Source: Prosapia bicincta
Lineage: Eukaryota; Arthropoda; Insecta; Hemiptera; Cercopidae
DNA length: 64,000 nt
Reading direction: 5' to 3'
Assembly: GCA_036971475.1 (NCBI GenBank)
Contig: JBAIZL010000002.1
Location: 226,328,604-226,392,603 of the forward strand
Both the position numbers and the translations under genes were made by a program. The notes under the pieces were generated by a model, which was not told the origin of the DNA, did not search any database, and saw nothing but the letters and a program-made list of their open reading frames with translations. This document shows, one piece after another, positions 44,801-60,000 of the stretch. Within the stretch, counting starts at the first letter, position 1, and every line of letters starts with the position of its first letter.

Positions 44801-47800
44801 TTGCTACCGTTCTCATAGCCTAGATAAGTATAGGTTGCTGCTATTACTACCGTTCTCATAGCCTAGATAAGTATAGGATGGTGCTATTACTACCGTTCTC
44901 ATAGCCTAGATAAGTATAGGTTACTGCTACTACTAACGTTCTCATAGCCTAGATATGTATTGGTTGCTGCTACTACTAACGTTCTCATAGCCTAGATAAA
45001 TTTAGGATGCTGCTACTACTAACGATCTAATAGCCTAGATACGTATAGCTTGCTGCTACTAATACCGTTCTCATAGCCTAGATAAGTATAGGTTGCTGCT
45101 ATTACTACCGTTCTCATTGCCTAGATAAGTATAGGTTGCTGATACTACTACCGTTCTCATAGCCTTGATATGTATAGGTTGCTGCTACTACTACCGTTCT
45201 CATACCCTTGATAAGTATATGTTGCTGCTACTACTACCGTTCTCATAGCCTAGATAAGTATAGGTTGCTGCTACTACTAACGTTTTCATAGCCTAGATAA
45301 GTATAGGTTGCTGCTACTACTACCGTTCTCATAGCCTAGATAAGTATAGGTTGCTGCTACTACTAACGTTTTCATAGCCTAGATAAGAATAGGTTGCTGC
45401 TACTACTGACGTTCTCGTAGCCTAGATAAGTATAGGTTGCTGCTAATACTACCGTTCTCATAGCCTAGATAAGTATAGGTTGCTGCTACTACTACCGTTC
45501 TCATAGCCTAGATAAGTATTGCTATTACTACCATCAACATTAGATAGATCCGTATAGTTAGCTCCTACTACTAACGTTCTCATAGCCTAGATATGTATAT
45601 GTTGTTGCTATTACTACATTCCTCATTAGATAGATCCGATAGTTTGCTCCTACTACTAACGTTTCCATAGCCTAGATAGGTATAAGTTGCTGCTATTATT
45701 ACCATCCTCATTAGATAGATTCGTATAGTTTGCTCCTACTACTAACGTTCTCATAGCCTAGATAAGTATAGGATGCTGCTACTACTAACGTCCTCATAGC
45801 CTAGATAAGTATAGGTTGCTGCTATTAATACCGTTCTCATAGCCTAGATAAGTATAGGTTGCCGCTACTACTACAGTTCTTATAGCCTAGATAAGTATAG
45901 GTTCCTGCTACTAATTCCGTTCTCATAGCCTGGATAAATATGGGTTGCTGCTACTACTAACGTCCTCATAGCCTAGATAAGTATAGGTTGCTGCTACTAC
46001 TAACTTTCTCATAGCCTAGATAAGTATAGTTTGCTGCCACTACTACCGTTCTCATAGCCTAGATAAGTATAGGATGCTGCTATTACTACTGTTCTCATAG
46101 CCTAGATAAGTATAGGTGGCTGCTACTACTGACGTCCTCATAGCCTAGATAAGTATAGGTTGCTGCTACTACTAACGTTCTCATAGCCTAGATAAGTATA
46201 GTTTGCTGCCACTACTACCGTTCTCATAGCCTAGATAAGTATATAATGCTGCTATTACTACCGTTCTCATAGCCTAGATAAGTATAGGTTGCTGCTATTA
46301 CTACCGTTCTCATAGATTAGAAAAGTATAGGTTGCTGCTATTATTACCGTTCTCATAGCCTAGATAAGTATAGGTTGCTGCTATTACTACCGTTCTCTTA
46401 GCCAAGATAAGTATAGGTTGCTGCCACTACTACCGTTCTCATAGCCTAGATAAGTATAAGATGCTGCTATTACTACTGTTCACATAGCCTAGATAAGTAT
46501 AGGTTGCTGCTATTACTACTGTTCTCATAGCCTAGATAAGTATAGGTTGCTGCTATAACTACCGTTCTCATAGCCTAGATAAGTATAGGTTGCTGCTATT
46601 ACTACCGTTCTCATAGCCTAGATAAATATAGGTTGCTGCTATTACTACCGTTCTCATAGCCTAGACAAGTATAGGTTGCTGCTATTACTACCGTTCTCAT
46701 AGCCTAGATAAGTATAGGATGCTGCTATTACTACCGTTCTCATAGCCTAGATAGGTATAAGATACTGCTATTAATACTGTTCTCATAGCCTAGATAAGTA
46801 TAGGTTGCTGCTATTACTACCGTTCTCATAGCCTAGATAAGTATAGGTCGCTGCTATTACTACCGTTCTAATAGCCTAGATAAGTATAGGTTGCTGCTAT
46901 TACTACCGTTCTCATAGCCTAGATAAGTATATGTTGCTGCTATTATTATCGTTCTTATAGCCTAGACAAGTATAGGTTGCTGCTATTACTACCGTTCTCA
47001 TAGCCTAGGTAAGTATAGGATGCTGCTATTACTACCGTTCTCATAGCCTAGATAAGTATAGTTTACTACTACTACTACCGTTCTCATAGCCTAGATTCGT
47101 ATAGTTTGCTACTACTACTACCGTTCTCCTAGCCAAGATAAGTTTAGGTTGCTACTACTACTACCGTTCTCACAGCCTAGATAAGTATAGGTTGCTGCTA
47201 CTACTAACGTTCTCATAGCCTAGATAAGTATAGCTTGCTGCTACTACTAACGTTCTCATAGCCTAGATAAGTATAGGTTGCTGCTACTACTAACGTTCTC
47301 ATATCCTAGATAAGTATAGGTTGCTGCTACTACTAACGTTCTCATAGCCTAGATAAGTATAGGTTGCTGCTACTACTACCGTTCTCATAGCCTAGATAAG
47401 TATAGGTTGCTGCTATTACTACCGTTCTCATAGCCTAGATAAGTATAGGTTGCTGCTTCTACTACCGTTCTTATAGCCTAGATAAGTAAAGGTTGCTGCT
47501 ACTACTAACGTTCTCATAGCCTAGATAAGTATAGGTTGCTGCTACTACTAACGTTCTCATAGCCTAGATAAGTATAGGTTGCTGCTACTACTAACGTTCT
47601 TATAGCCTAGATAAGTATTGGTTGCTGCTACTACTACCGTTCTCATAGCCTAGATAAGAATAGGTTGCTGCTACTACTAACGTTCTCATAGCCTATATAA
47701 GTATAGGTTGCTCCTACTACTAACGTTCTCATAGATTAGATAAGTATAGGTTGCTCCTACTACTAAGGTTCTCATAGCATAGATAAGTATATGTTGCTGC

Positions 47801-50800
47801 TATTACTACCGTTCTCATAGCCTAGATAAGTATAGTTTGCTCTTACTACTAACGTTCTAATAGCCTAGATAAGTATAGGTCGCGGCTATTACTACCGTTC
47901 TCTTTAGATTGATCCGTATAGTTTGCTCCTACTACTACAGTTCTAATAGCTTAGATAAGTATAGGTTGCTGCTATTACTACCGTTCTCATGGCCTAGATA
48001 AGTATAGGATGCTGCTATTACTACCTTTCTCATAGCCTAGATAGGTATAGGTTGCTGCTATTACTACCGTTCTCATAGCATAGATAAGTATAGTTTACTA
48101 CTACTACTACCGTTCTCATAGCTTAGATTCTTATAGTTTGCTACTACAACTACCGTTCTCCTAGCCTAGATAAGTTTAGGTTGCTACTACTACTACCGTT
48201 CTCATAGCCTATATAAGTATAGGTTGCTGCTATTGCTACCGTTCTCATAGTCTAGATAGGTATAGGATGCTGCTATTACTACCGTTCTCATAGCCTAGAT
48301 AAGTATAGTTTGCTACTACTAGTACCGTTTTCATAGCCTAGATAAGTATAGGTTGCTGCTGTTACTACCGTTCTCATAGCCTAGATAAGTATAGGATGGT
48401 GCTATTACTAACGTTCTCATAGCCTAGATAAGTATTGGTTGCTGCTACTACTAACGTTCTCATAGCCTAGATAAATTTAGGATGCTGCTACTACTAACGA
48501 TCTAATAGCCTAGATACGTATAGGTTGCTGCTACTAATACCGTTCTCATAGCCTAGATAAGTATAGGTTGCTGCTATTACTACCGTTCTCATAGCCTAGA
48601 TAAGTATAGGTTGCTGATACTACTACCGTTCTCATAGCCTAGATATGTATAGGTTGCTGCTACTACTACCGTTCTCATAGCCTAGATAAGTATAGGTTGC
48701 TGCTACTACTAACGTTTTCATAGCCTAGATAAGTATAGGTTGCTGCTACTACTAACGTTCTCGTAGCCTAGATAAGTATATGTTGCTGCTACTACTACCA
48801 TTCTCATAGCCTAGATAAGTATAGGTTGCTGCTACTACTACCGTTCTCATAGCCTAGATAAGTATAGGTTGCTGCTACTACTAACGTTTTCATAGCCTAG
48901 ATAAGTATAGGTTGCTGCTACTACTACCGTTCTCATAGCCTAGATAAGTATAGGTTGCTGCTACTACTACCGTTCTCATACCCTAGATAAGTATAGGTTG
49001 CTGCTACTACTACCGTTCTCATAGCCTAGATAAGTATAGGTTGCTGCTACTACTACATTTCTCATAGCCTAGATAAGTATAGGTTTCTGCTACTAATACC
49101 GTTCTCATAGCCTGGATAAATATAGGTTGCTGCTACTACTAACGTCCTCATAGCCTAGATAAGTATAGGTTGCTGCTACTACTAACGACCTCATAGCCTA
49201 GATAAGTATAGGTTGCTGCTACTACTAACGTTCTCATAGCCTAGATAAGTATAGTTTGCTGCCACTACTACCGTTCTCATAGCCTAGATAAGTATAAGAT
49301 GCTGCTATTACTACTGTTCTCATTGCCTAGATAAGTATAGGTTGCTGCTATTACTACCGTTCTCATAGCCTAGATAAGTATAGGTGGCTGCTATTACTAC
49401 CGTTCTCATAGCCTAGATAGGTATAGGTTGCTGCTATTACTACCGTTCTCATAGCCTAGATAAGTATAGGTTCCTGCTATTACTACCGTTCTCATAGCCT
49501 AGATAAGTATAGGTTGCTGCTATTACTACCGTTCTCATAGCCTAGATAAGTATAGGTTGCTGCTATTACTACCGTTCTCATAGCCTAGACAAGTATAGGT
49601 TGCTGCTATTACTACCGTTCTCATAGCCTAGATAAGTATAGTTTACTACTACTACTACCGTTCTCATAGCCTAGATTCGTATAGTTTGCTACTACTACTA
49701 CCGTTCTCCTAGCCAATATAAGTTTAGGTTGCTACTACTACTAAATTCCTCATAGCCTAGATAAGTATAGGCTGCTGCTATTACTACCGTTCTCACAGCC
49801 TAGATAAGTATAGGTTGCTGCTACTACTAACTTTCTCATAGCCTAGATAAGTATAGCTTGCTGCTACTACTAACGTTCTCATAGCCTAGATAAGTATAGG
49901 TTGCTGCTACTACTAACGTTCTCATATCCTAGATAAGTATAGGTTGCTGCTTCTACTACCGTTCTTATAGCCTAGATAAGTAAAGGTTGCTGCTACTACT
50001 AACGTTCTCATAGCCTAGATATGTATAGGTTGCTGCTACTACTAACGTTCTCATAGCCTAGATACGTATAGGTTGCTGCTACTACTAACGTTCTCAATGC
50101 CTAGATAAGTATAGGTTGCTGCTACTACTAACGTTCTTATAGCCTAGATAAGTATTGGTTGCTGCTACTACTACCGTTCTCATAGCCTAGATAAGAATAG
50201 GTTGCTGCTACTACTAACGTTCTCATAGCCTAGATAAGTATAGGTTGCTCCTACTACTAACGTTCTCATAGATTAGATAAGTATAGGTTGCTCCTACTAC
50301 TAAGGTTCTCATAGCATAGATAAGTATATGTTGCTGCTATTACTACCGTTCTCATAGCCTAGATAAGTATAGTTTGCTCTTACTACTAACGTTCTAATAG
50401 CCTAGATAAGTATAGGTCGCGGCTATTACTACCGTTCTCTTTAGATAGATCCGTATAGTTTGCTCCTACTACTACAGTTCTCATAGATTAGATAAGTATA
50501 GGTTGCTCCTACTACTAAGGTTCTCATAGCATAGATAAGTATATGTTGCTGCTATTACTACCGTTCTCATAGCCTAGATAAGTATAGTTTGCTCTTACTA
50601 CTAACGTTCTAATAGCCTAGATAAGTATAGGTTGCTGCTATTACTACCTTTCTCATGGCCTAGATAAGTATAGGATGCTGCTATTACTACCTTTCTCATA
50701 GCCTAGATAGGTATAGGTTGCTGCTATTACTACCGTTCTCATAGCATAGATAAGTATAGTTTACTACTACTACTACCGTTCTCATAGCCTAGATTCTTAT

Positions 50801-53800
50801 AGTTTGCTACTACAACTACCGTTCTCCTAGCCTAGATAAGTTTAGGTTGCTACTACTACTACCGTTCTCATAGCCTATATAAGTATAGGTTGCTGCTATT
50901 GCTACCGTTCTCATAGTCTAGATAGGTATAGGATGCTGCTATTACTACCGTTCTCATAGCCTAGATAAGTATAGTTTGCTACTACTAGTACCGTTTTCAT
51001 AGCCTAGATAAGTATAGGTTGCTGCTGTTACTACCGTTCTCATAGCCTAGATAAGTATAGGATGGTGCTATTACTACCGTTCTCATAGCCTAGATAAGTA
51101 TAGGTTGCTGCTACTACTAACGTTCTCATAGCCTAGATAAATATTGGTTGCTGCTTCTACTAACGTTCTCATAGCCTAGATAAATTTAGGATGCTGCTAC
51201 TACTAACGATCTAATAGCCTAGATACGTATAGGTTGCTGCTACTATTACCGTTCTCATAGCCTAGATAGGTATAGGTTGCTGCTATTACTACCGTTCTCA
51301 TAGCCTAGATAAGTATAGGTTGCTGATACTACTACCGTTCTCATAGCCTAGATATGAATAGGGTGCTGCTACTACTACCGTTCTCATAGGCTAGATAAGT
51401 ATATGTTGCTGCTACTACTACCGTTCTCATAGCCTAGATAAGTATAGGTTGCTGCTACTACTAACGTTTTCATAGCCTAGATAAGTATAGGTTGCTGCTA
51501 CTACTACCGTTCTCATAGCCTAGATAAGTATAGGTTGCTGCTACTACTACCGTTCTCATACCCTAGATAAGTATAGGTTGCTGCTACTACTACCGTTCTC
51601 ATAGCCTAGATAAGTATAGGATGCTGCAACTACTAACGTCCTCATAGTCTAGATAAGTATAGGTTGCTGCTATTACTACCGTTCTCATAGCCTAGATAAG
51701 TATAGGTTGCTGCTACTACTACATTTCACATAGCCTAGATAAGTATAGGTTTCTGCTACTAATACCGTTCTCATAGCCTGGATAAATATAAGTTGCTGCT
51801 ACTACTAACGTCCTCATAGCCTAGATAAGTATAGGTTGCTGCTACTACTAACGTTCTCATATCCTAGATAAGTATAGTTTGCTGCCACTACTACCGTTCC
51901 CATAGCCTAGATAAGTATAGGATGCTGCTATTACTACTGTTCTCATAGCCTAGATAAGTATAGGTTGCTGCTACTACTAACGATCTCATAGCCTAGATAA
52001 GTATAGTTTGCTGCTACTACTAACGTTCTCATAGCCTAGATAAGTATAGTTTGCTGCCACTACTACCGTTCTCATAGCCTAGATAAGTATAGGTTGCTGC
52101 TATTACTACCGTTCTCATAGCCTAGATAGGTATAGGTTGCTGCTATTACTACCGTTCTCATAGCCTAGATAAGTATAGGTTCCTGCTATTACTACCGTTC
52201 TCATAGCCTAGATAAGTATAGGTTGCTGCTATTACTACCGTTCTCATAGCCTAGATAATTATAGGTTGCTGCTATTACTACCGTTCTCATAGCCTAGACA
52301 AGTATAGGTTGCTGCTATTACTACCGTTCTCATAGCCTAGATAAGTATAGTTTACTACTACTACTACCGTTCTCATAGCCTAGATTCGTATAGTTTGCTA
52401 CTACTACTACCGTTCTCCTAGCCAATATAAGTTTAGGTTGCTACTACTACTAAAGTCCTCATAGCCTAGATAAGTATAGGCTGCTGCTATTACTACCGTT
52501 CTCACAGCCTAGATAAGTATAGGTTGCTGCTACTACTAACGTTCTCATAGCCTAGATAAGTATAGCTTGCTGCTACTACTAACGTTCTCATAGCCTAGAT
52601 AAGTATAGGTTGCTGCTACTACTAACGTTCTCATATCCTAGATAAGTATAGGTTGCTGCTACTACTAACGTTTTCATAGCCTAGATAAGTATAGGTTGCT
52701 GCTACTACTAACTTGTTCATAGCCAAGATAAGTATAGGTTGCTGCTACTACTAATGTTCGCATAGCCTAGATAAGTATAGGTTGCTGCTACTACTAACTT
52801 TTTCCTAGCCTAGATAAGTATAGGTTGCTGCTACTACTAATTTTTTCATAGCCTAGATAAGTATAGGTTGCTGCTATTACTACCATTCTCATAGCCTAGA
52901 TAGGTATAGGTTGCTGCTATTACTACCGTTCTCATAGCCTAGATAAGTATAGGTTGCTGCTATTACTACCGTTCTCATAGCCTAGATAAGTATAGGTTGC
53001 TGCTATTACTACCGTTCTCATAGCCTAGATAAGTATTGGTATCTGCTATTACTACCGTTCTCATAGCCTAGACAAGTATAGGTTGCTGCTATTACTACCG
53101 TTCTCATAGCCTAGATAAGTATAGGATGCTGCTATTACTACCTTTCTCATGGCCTAGATAGGTATAGGTTGCTGCTATTACTACCGTCCTCATAGCCTAG
53201 ATAAGTATAGTTTACTACTACTACTACCGTTCTCCTAGCCAAGATAAGTTTAGGTTGCTACTACTACTAAAGTTCTCATAGCCTAGATAAGTATAGCTTG
53301 CTGCTACTACTAACGTTCTCATAGCCTAGATAAGTATAGGTTGCTGCTACTACTAACGTTCTCATATCCTAGATAAGTATAGGTTGCTGCTACTACTAAC
53401 GTTTTCATAGCCTAGATAAGTATAGGTTGCTGCTACTACTAACTTGTTCATAGCCAAGATAAGTATAGGTTGCTGCTACTACTAATGTTCGCATAGCCTA
53501 GATAAGTATAGGTTGCTGCTACTACTAAATTTTTCATAGCCTAGATAAGTATAGGTTGCTGCTACTACTAACGTTCTCATAGCCTAGATAAGTATAGGTT
53601 GCTGCTACTACTACCGTCCTCATAGCCTAGATAAGTATAGGTTGCTGCTATTACTACCGTTCTCATAGCCTAGATAAGTATAGGTTGCTGCTACTACTAC
53701 CGTTTTTATAGCCTAGATAAGTATAGGTTGCTGCTACTACTAACGTTCTAATAGCCTAGATATGTTTAGGTTGCTGCTACTACTAACGTTCTCATAGCCT

Positions 53801-54049
53801 AGATAAGTATAGGTTTCTGCTATTACTACCGTTCTCATAGCCTAGATAAGTATAGGTTGCTGCTACTACTACCGTTTTTATAGCCTAGATAAGTATAGGT
53901 TGCTGCTACTACTAACGTTCTAATAGCCTAGATATGTTTAGGTTGCTGCTACTACTAACGTTCTCATAGCCTAGATAAGTATAGGATGCTGCTACTACTA
54001 AAGTTCTTATAGCCTAGATAAGTATAGGTTGCTACTACTAACGTTCTTA

Positions 54050-57000
54050 TAGCCTAGTTAAGTATAGGTTGCTGCTACTACTACCGTTCTCATAGCCTAG
54101 ATATGTTTAGGTTGCTGCTACTACTAACGTTCTCATAGCCTAGATAAGTATAGGTTGCTCCTACTACTAACGTTCTCATAGATTAGATAAGTATAGGTTG
54201 CTCCTACTACTAACGTTCTCATAGCATAGATAAGTATATGTTGCTGCTATTACTACCGTTCTCATAGCCTAGATAAGTTTAGTTTGCTAGTACTACTAAC
54301 GTTCTAATATCCTATATAAGTATAGGTTGCTGCTATTACTACCATCCTCATTAGATAGATTCGTATAGTTTGCTCCTACTACTACAGTTCTAATAGCCTA
54401 GATAAGTAGAGGTTGCTGATATTACTACCGTTCTCATAGCCTAGATAAGTATAGGATGCTGCTATAACTACCGTTCTCATAGCCTAGATAGGTATAGGTT
54501 GCTGCTATTACTGCCGTTCTCATAGCCTAGATAAGTATAGGATGCTGCTATTACTACCGTTCTCATAGCCTAGATAGGTATAGGTTGCTTCTATTACTAC
54601 CGTTCTCATAGCCTAGATAAGTATAGTTTACTACTACTACTACCGTTCTCATAGCCTAGATACGTATAGAATGCTGCTATTACTACCGTTCTCATAGCCT
54701 GGATAATTATAGGGTGCTACTACTACTACCGTTCTCGTAGCCAGATAATTATAGGTTGCTGCTATTACTACCGTTCTCATATCCTAGATAAGTATAGTTT
54801 GCTACTACTACTACTACCGTTATCATAGCCTAGATAAGTATAGGATGCTGCTATTACTGCCGTTCTCATAGCCTAGATAAGTATAGGTTGCTACTACTAC
54901 TACCGTTCTCATAGCCTAGATAAGTATAGGTTGCTGCTACTACTAACGTTCTCATAGCCTAGATAAGTATTGGTTGCTGCTACTACTAACGTTCTCATAG
55001 CCTAGATAAGTTTAGGATGCTGCTACTACTAACGATCTAATAGCCTAGATACGTATAGGTTGCTGCTACTAATACCGTTCTCATAGCCTAGATAAGTATA
55101 GGTTGCTGCTATTACAGCCGTTCTCATAGCCTAGATAAGTATAGGTTGCTGCTACTACTACCGTTCTCATAGCCTAGATATGTATAGGTTGCTGCTACTA
55201 CTACCGTTCTCATACCCTAGATAAGTATAGGTTGCTGCTACTACTACCGTTCTCATAGCCTAGATAAGTATAGGTTGCTGCTACTACTAACGTTCCCATA
55301 GCCTAGATAAGTATAGGTTGCTGCTACTACTACCGTTCTCATAGCCTACATAAGTATAGGTTGCTGCTACTACTAACGTTCTCATAGCCTAGATAAGTAT
55401 ATTTTGCTGCTATTACTACCGATCCCATAGCCTAAATAAGTATATTTTGCTGCTACTACTACCGTTCTCATAGCCTAGATAAGTATAGTTTGCTGCTACT
55501 ACTACTGTTCTCATAGAATAAATAAGTATAGTTTGCTCCTACTACTACCGTTCTCATAGCCTAGATAAGTATAGGTTGCTGCTATTACTACCGTTCTCAT
55601 AGACTAGATAAGAAAATGTTGCTGCTATTACTACCATCAACATTAGATAGATCCGTATAGTTTGCTCCTACTACTAACGTCCTCATAGCCTAGATAAGTA
55701 TAGGTGTCTGCTACTACTAACGTTATCATAGCCTAGATAAGTATAGGTTGCTGCTACTACTGACGTTCTCATAGCCTAGATAAGTATAGGTTGCTGCTAC
55801 TACTAACGTCCTCATAGCTTAGATAAGTATAGGTTGCTGCTATTACTACCGTTCCCATAGCCTAGATAAGTATAGGTTGCTGATACTACTAACGTCCTCA
55901 TAGCCTAGATAAGTATAGGTTGCTGCTACTACTAACGTTCTCATAGCCTAGATAAGTATAGTTTGCTGCCACTACTAGCGTTCTCACAGCCTAGATAAGT
56001 ATATAATGCTGCTATTACTACCGTTCTCATAGCCTAAATAAGTATAGGTTGCTGCTATTACTACCGTTCTCATAGCCTAGATAAGTATAGGTACCTGCTA
56101 TTATTACCGTTCTCATAGCCTATATAAGTATAGGTTGCTGCTATTACTACCGTTCTCATAGCCTAGATAAGTATAGGTTGCTGCTACTACTAATGTTCGC
56201 ATAGCCTAGATAAGTATAGGTTGCTGCTACTACTAACTTTTTCATAGCCTAGATAAGTATAGGTTGCTGCTACTACTAACGTTCTCATAGCCTAGATAAG
56301 TATAGGTTGCTGCTACTACTACCGTCCTCATAGCCTAGATAAGTATAGGTTGCTGCTATTACTACCGTTCTCATAGCCTAGATAAGTATAGGTTGCTGCT
56401 ACTACTACCGTTCTTATAGCCTAGATAAGTATAGGTTGCTGCTACTACTAACGTTCTCATAGCCTTGATATGTTTAGGTTGCTTCTCCTACTACCGTCCT
56501 CATAGCCTAGATAAGTATAGGTTGCTGCTATTACTACCGTTCTCATAGCCTAGATAAGTATAGGTTGCTGCTACTACTACCGTTCTTATAATCTAGATAA
56601 GTATAGGTTGCTGCTACTACTAACGTTCTAATAGCCTAGATATGTTTAGGTTGCTGCTACTACTAACGTTCTCATAGCCTAGATAAGTATAGGATGCTGC
56701 TACTACTAAAGTTCTTATAGCTTAGATAAGTATAGGTTGCTACTACTAACGTTCTTATAGCCTAGTTAAGTATAGGTTGCTGCTACTACTACCGTTCTCA
56801 TAGCCTAGATATGTTTAGGTTGCTGCTACTACTAACGTTCTCATAGCCTAGATAGGTATAGGTTGCTGCTATTACTACCGTTCTCATAGCCTAGATAAGT
56901 ATAGTTTACTACTACTACTACCGTTCTCATAGCCTAGATACGTATAGAATGCTGCTATTACTACCGTTCTCAAAGCCTGGATAATTATAGGGTGCTACTA

Positions 57001-60000
57001 CTACTACCGTTCTCGTAGCCTAGATAAGTATAGGATGCTGCTATTACTACCGTTCTCATAGCCTAGATAAGTATAGGTTGCTACTACTACTACCGTTCTC
57101 ATAGCCTAGATAAGTATAGGTTGCTGCTACTACTAACGTTCTCATAGCCTAGATAAGTATTGGTTGCTGCTACTACTAACGTTCTCATAGCCTAGATAAG
57201 TTTAGGATGCTGCTACTACTAACGATCTAATAGCCTAGATACGTATGGGTTGCAGCTACTAATACCGTTCTCATAGCCTAGATAAGTATAGGTTGCTGCT
57301 ATTACTGCCGTTCTCATAGCCTAGATAAGTATAGGTTGCTGCTACTACCACTGTTCTCATAGCCTAGATATGTATAGGTTGCTGCTACTACTACCGTTCT
57401 CATACCCTAGATAAGTATAGGTTGCTGCTACTACTACCGTTCTCATAGCCTAGATAGGTATAGGTTGCTGCTACTACTAACGTAATCATAGCCTAGATAA
57501 GTATAGGTTGCTGCTACTACTAACGTTCTCATAGCCTAGATAAGTATAGGTTGCTGCTACTACTAACGTTCTCATAGCCTAGATAAGTATAGGTTGCTGC
57601 TACAACTACCGTTCTCATAGCCTAGATAAGTATAGGTTGCTGCTACTACTAACGTTCTCATAGCCTAGATAAGTATATTTTGCTGCTATTACTACCGATC
57701 CCATAGCCTAAATAAGTATATTTTGCTGCTACTACTACCGTTCTCATAGCCTAGATAAGTATAGTTTGCTGCTACTACTACTGTTCTCATAGAATAAATA
57801 AGTATAGTTTGCTCCTACTACTACCGTTCTCATAGCCTAGATAAGTATAGGTTGCTGCTATTACTACCGTTCTCATAGACTAGATAAGAAAATATTGCTG
57901 CTATTACTACCATCAACATTAGATAGATCCGTATAGTTTGCTCCTACTACTAACGTCCTCATAGCCTAGATAAGTATAGGTGTCTGCTACTACTAACGTT
58001 ATCATAGCCTAGATAGGTATAGGTTGCTGCTACTACTAACGTTCTCATAGCCTAGATAAGTATAGGTTGCTGCTACTACTAACGTCCTCATAGCTTAGAT
58101 AAGTATAGGTTGCTGCTATTACTACCGTTCTCATAGCCTAGATAAGTATAGGTTGCTGATACTACTAACGTCCTCATAGCCTAGATAAGTATAGGTTGCT
58201 GCTACTACTAACGTTCTCATAGCCTAGATAAGTATAGTTTGCTGCTACTACTAACGTTCTCATAGCCTAGATAAGTATATAATGCTGCTATTACTACCGA
58301 TCTCATAGCCTAAATAAGTATAGGTTGCTGCTATTACTACCGTTCTCATAGCCTAGATAAGTATAGGTACCTGCTATTATTACCGTTCTTATAGCATAGA
58401 TAAGTATAGGTTGCTGCTACTACTAACGTTCTCATAGCTTAGAAAAGTATAGGTTGCTGCTACTACTAAGGTTTTCATAGTCTAGATAAGTATAAGTTGC
58501 TGCTACTACTAACGTTCTCATAGCCTAGATAAGTATATGTTGCTGCTATTACTCCCGTTCTTATAGCCTAGATAAGTATAGGTTGCTGCTATTACTACCA
58601 TTCTCATAGCCTAGATAGGTATAGGTTGCTGATATTACTACCGTTCTCATCGCCTAGATAAGTATAGGTTGCTGCTATTACTACCGTTCTCATAGCCTAG
58701 ATAAGTATAGGTGTCTGCTACTACTAACGTTATCATAGCCTAGATAAGTATAGGTTGCTGCTACTACTAACGTTCTCATAGCCTAGATAAGTATAGGTTG
58801 CTGCTACTACTAACGTCCTCATAGCTTAGATAAGTATAGGTTGCTGCTATTACTACCGTTCCCATAGCCTAGATAAGTATAGGTTGCTGATACTACTAAC
58901 GTCCTCATAGCCTAGATAAGTATAGGTTGCTGCTACTACTAACGTTCTCATAGCCTAGATAAGTATAGTTTGCTGCCACTACTAGCGTTCTCACAGCCTA
59001 GATAAGTATATAATGCTGCTATTACTACCGTTCTCATAGCCTAAATAAGTATAGGTTGCTGCTATTACTACCGTTCTCATAGCCTAGATAAGTATAGGTA
59101 CCTGCTATTATTACCGTTCTCATAGCCTATATAAGTATAGGTTGCTGCTATTACTACCGTTCTCATAGCCTATATAAGTATAGGTTTCTGCTACTACTAA
59201 TGTTCGCATAGCCTAGATAAGTATAGGTTGCTGCTACTACTAACTTTTGCATAGCCTAGATAAGTATAGGTTGCTGCTACTACTAACGTTCTCATAGCCT
59301 AGATAAGTATAGGTTGCTGCTACTACTACCGTCCTCATAGCCTAAATAAGTATAGGTTGCTGCTATTACTACCGTTCTCATAGCCTAGATAAGTATAGGT
59401 TGCTGCTACTACTACCGTTCTTATAGCCTAGATAAGTATAGGTTGCTGCTACTACTAACGTTCTCATAGCCTTGATATGTTTAGGTTGCTGCTCCTACTA
59501 CCGTCCTCATAGCCTAGATAAGTATAGGTTGCTGCTATTACTACCGTTCGCATAGCCTAGATAAGTATAGGTTGCTGCTACTACTACCGTTCTTATAATC
59601 TAGATAAGTATAGGTTGCTGCTACTACTAACGTTCTAATAGCCTAGATATGTTTTGGTTGCTGCTACTACTAACGTTCTCATAGCCTAGATAAGTATAGG
59701 ATGCTGCTACTACTAAAGTTCTTATAGCTTAGATAAGTATAGGTTGCTATTACTAACGTTCTTATAGCCTAGTTAAGTATAGGTTGCTGCTACTACTACC
59801 GTTCTCATAGCCTAGATATGTTTAGGTTGCTGCTACTACTAACGTTCTCATAGCCTAGATAAGTATAGGTTGCTCCTACTACTAACGTTCTCATAGATTA
59901 GATAAGTATAGGTTGCTCCTACTACTAACGTTCTCATAGCATAGATAAGTATATGTTGCTGCTATTACTACCGTTCTCATAGCCTAGATAAGTTTAGTTT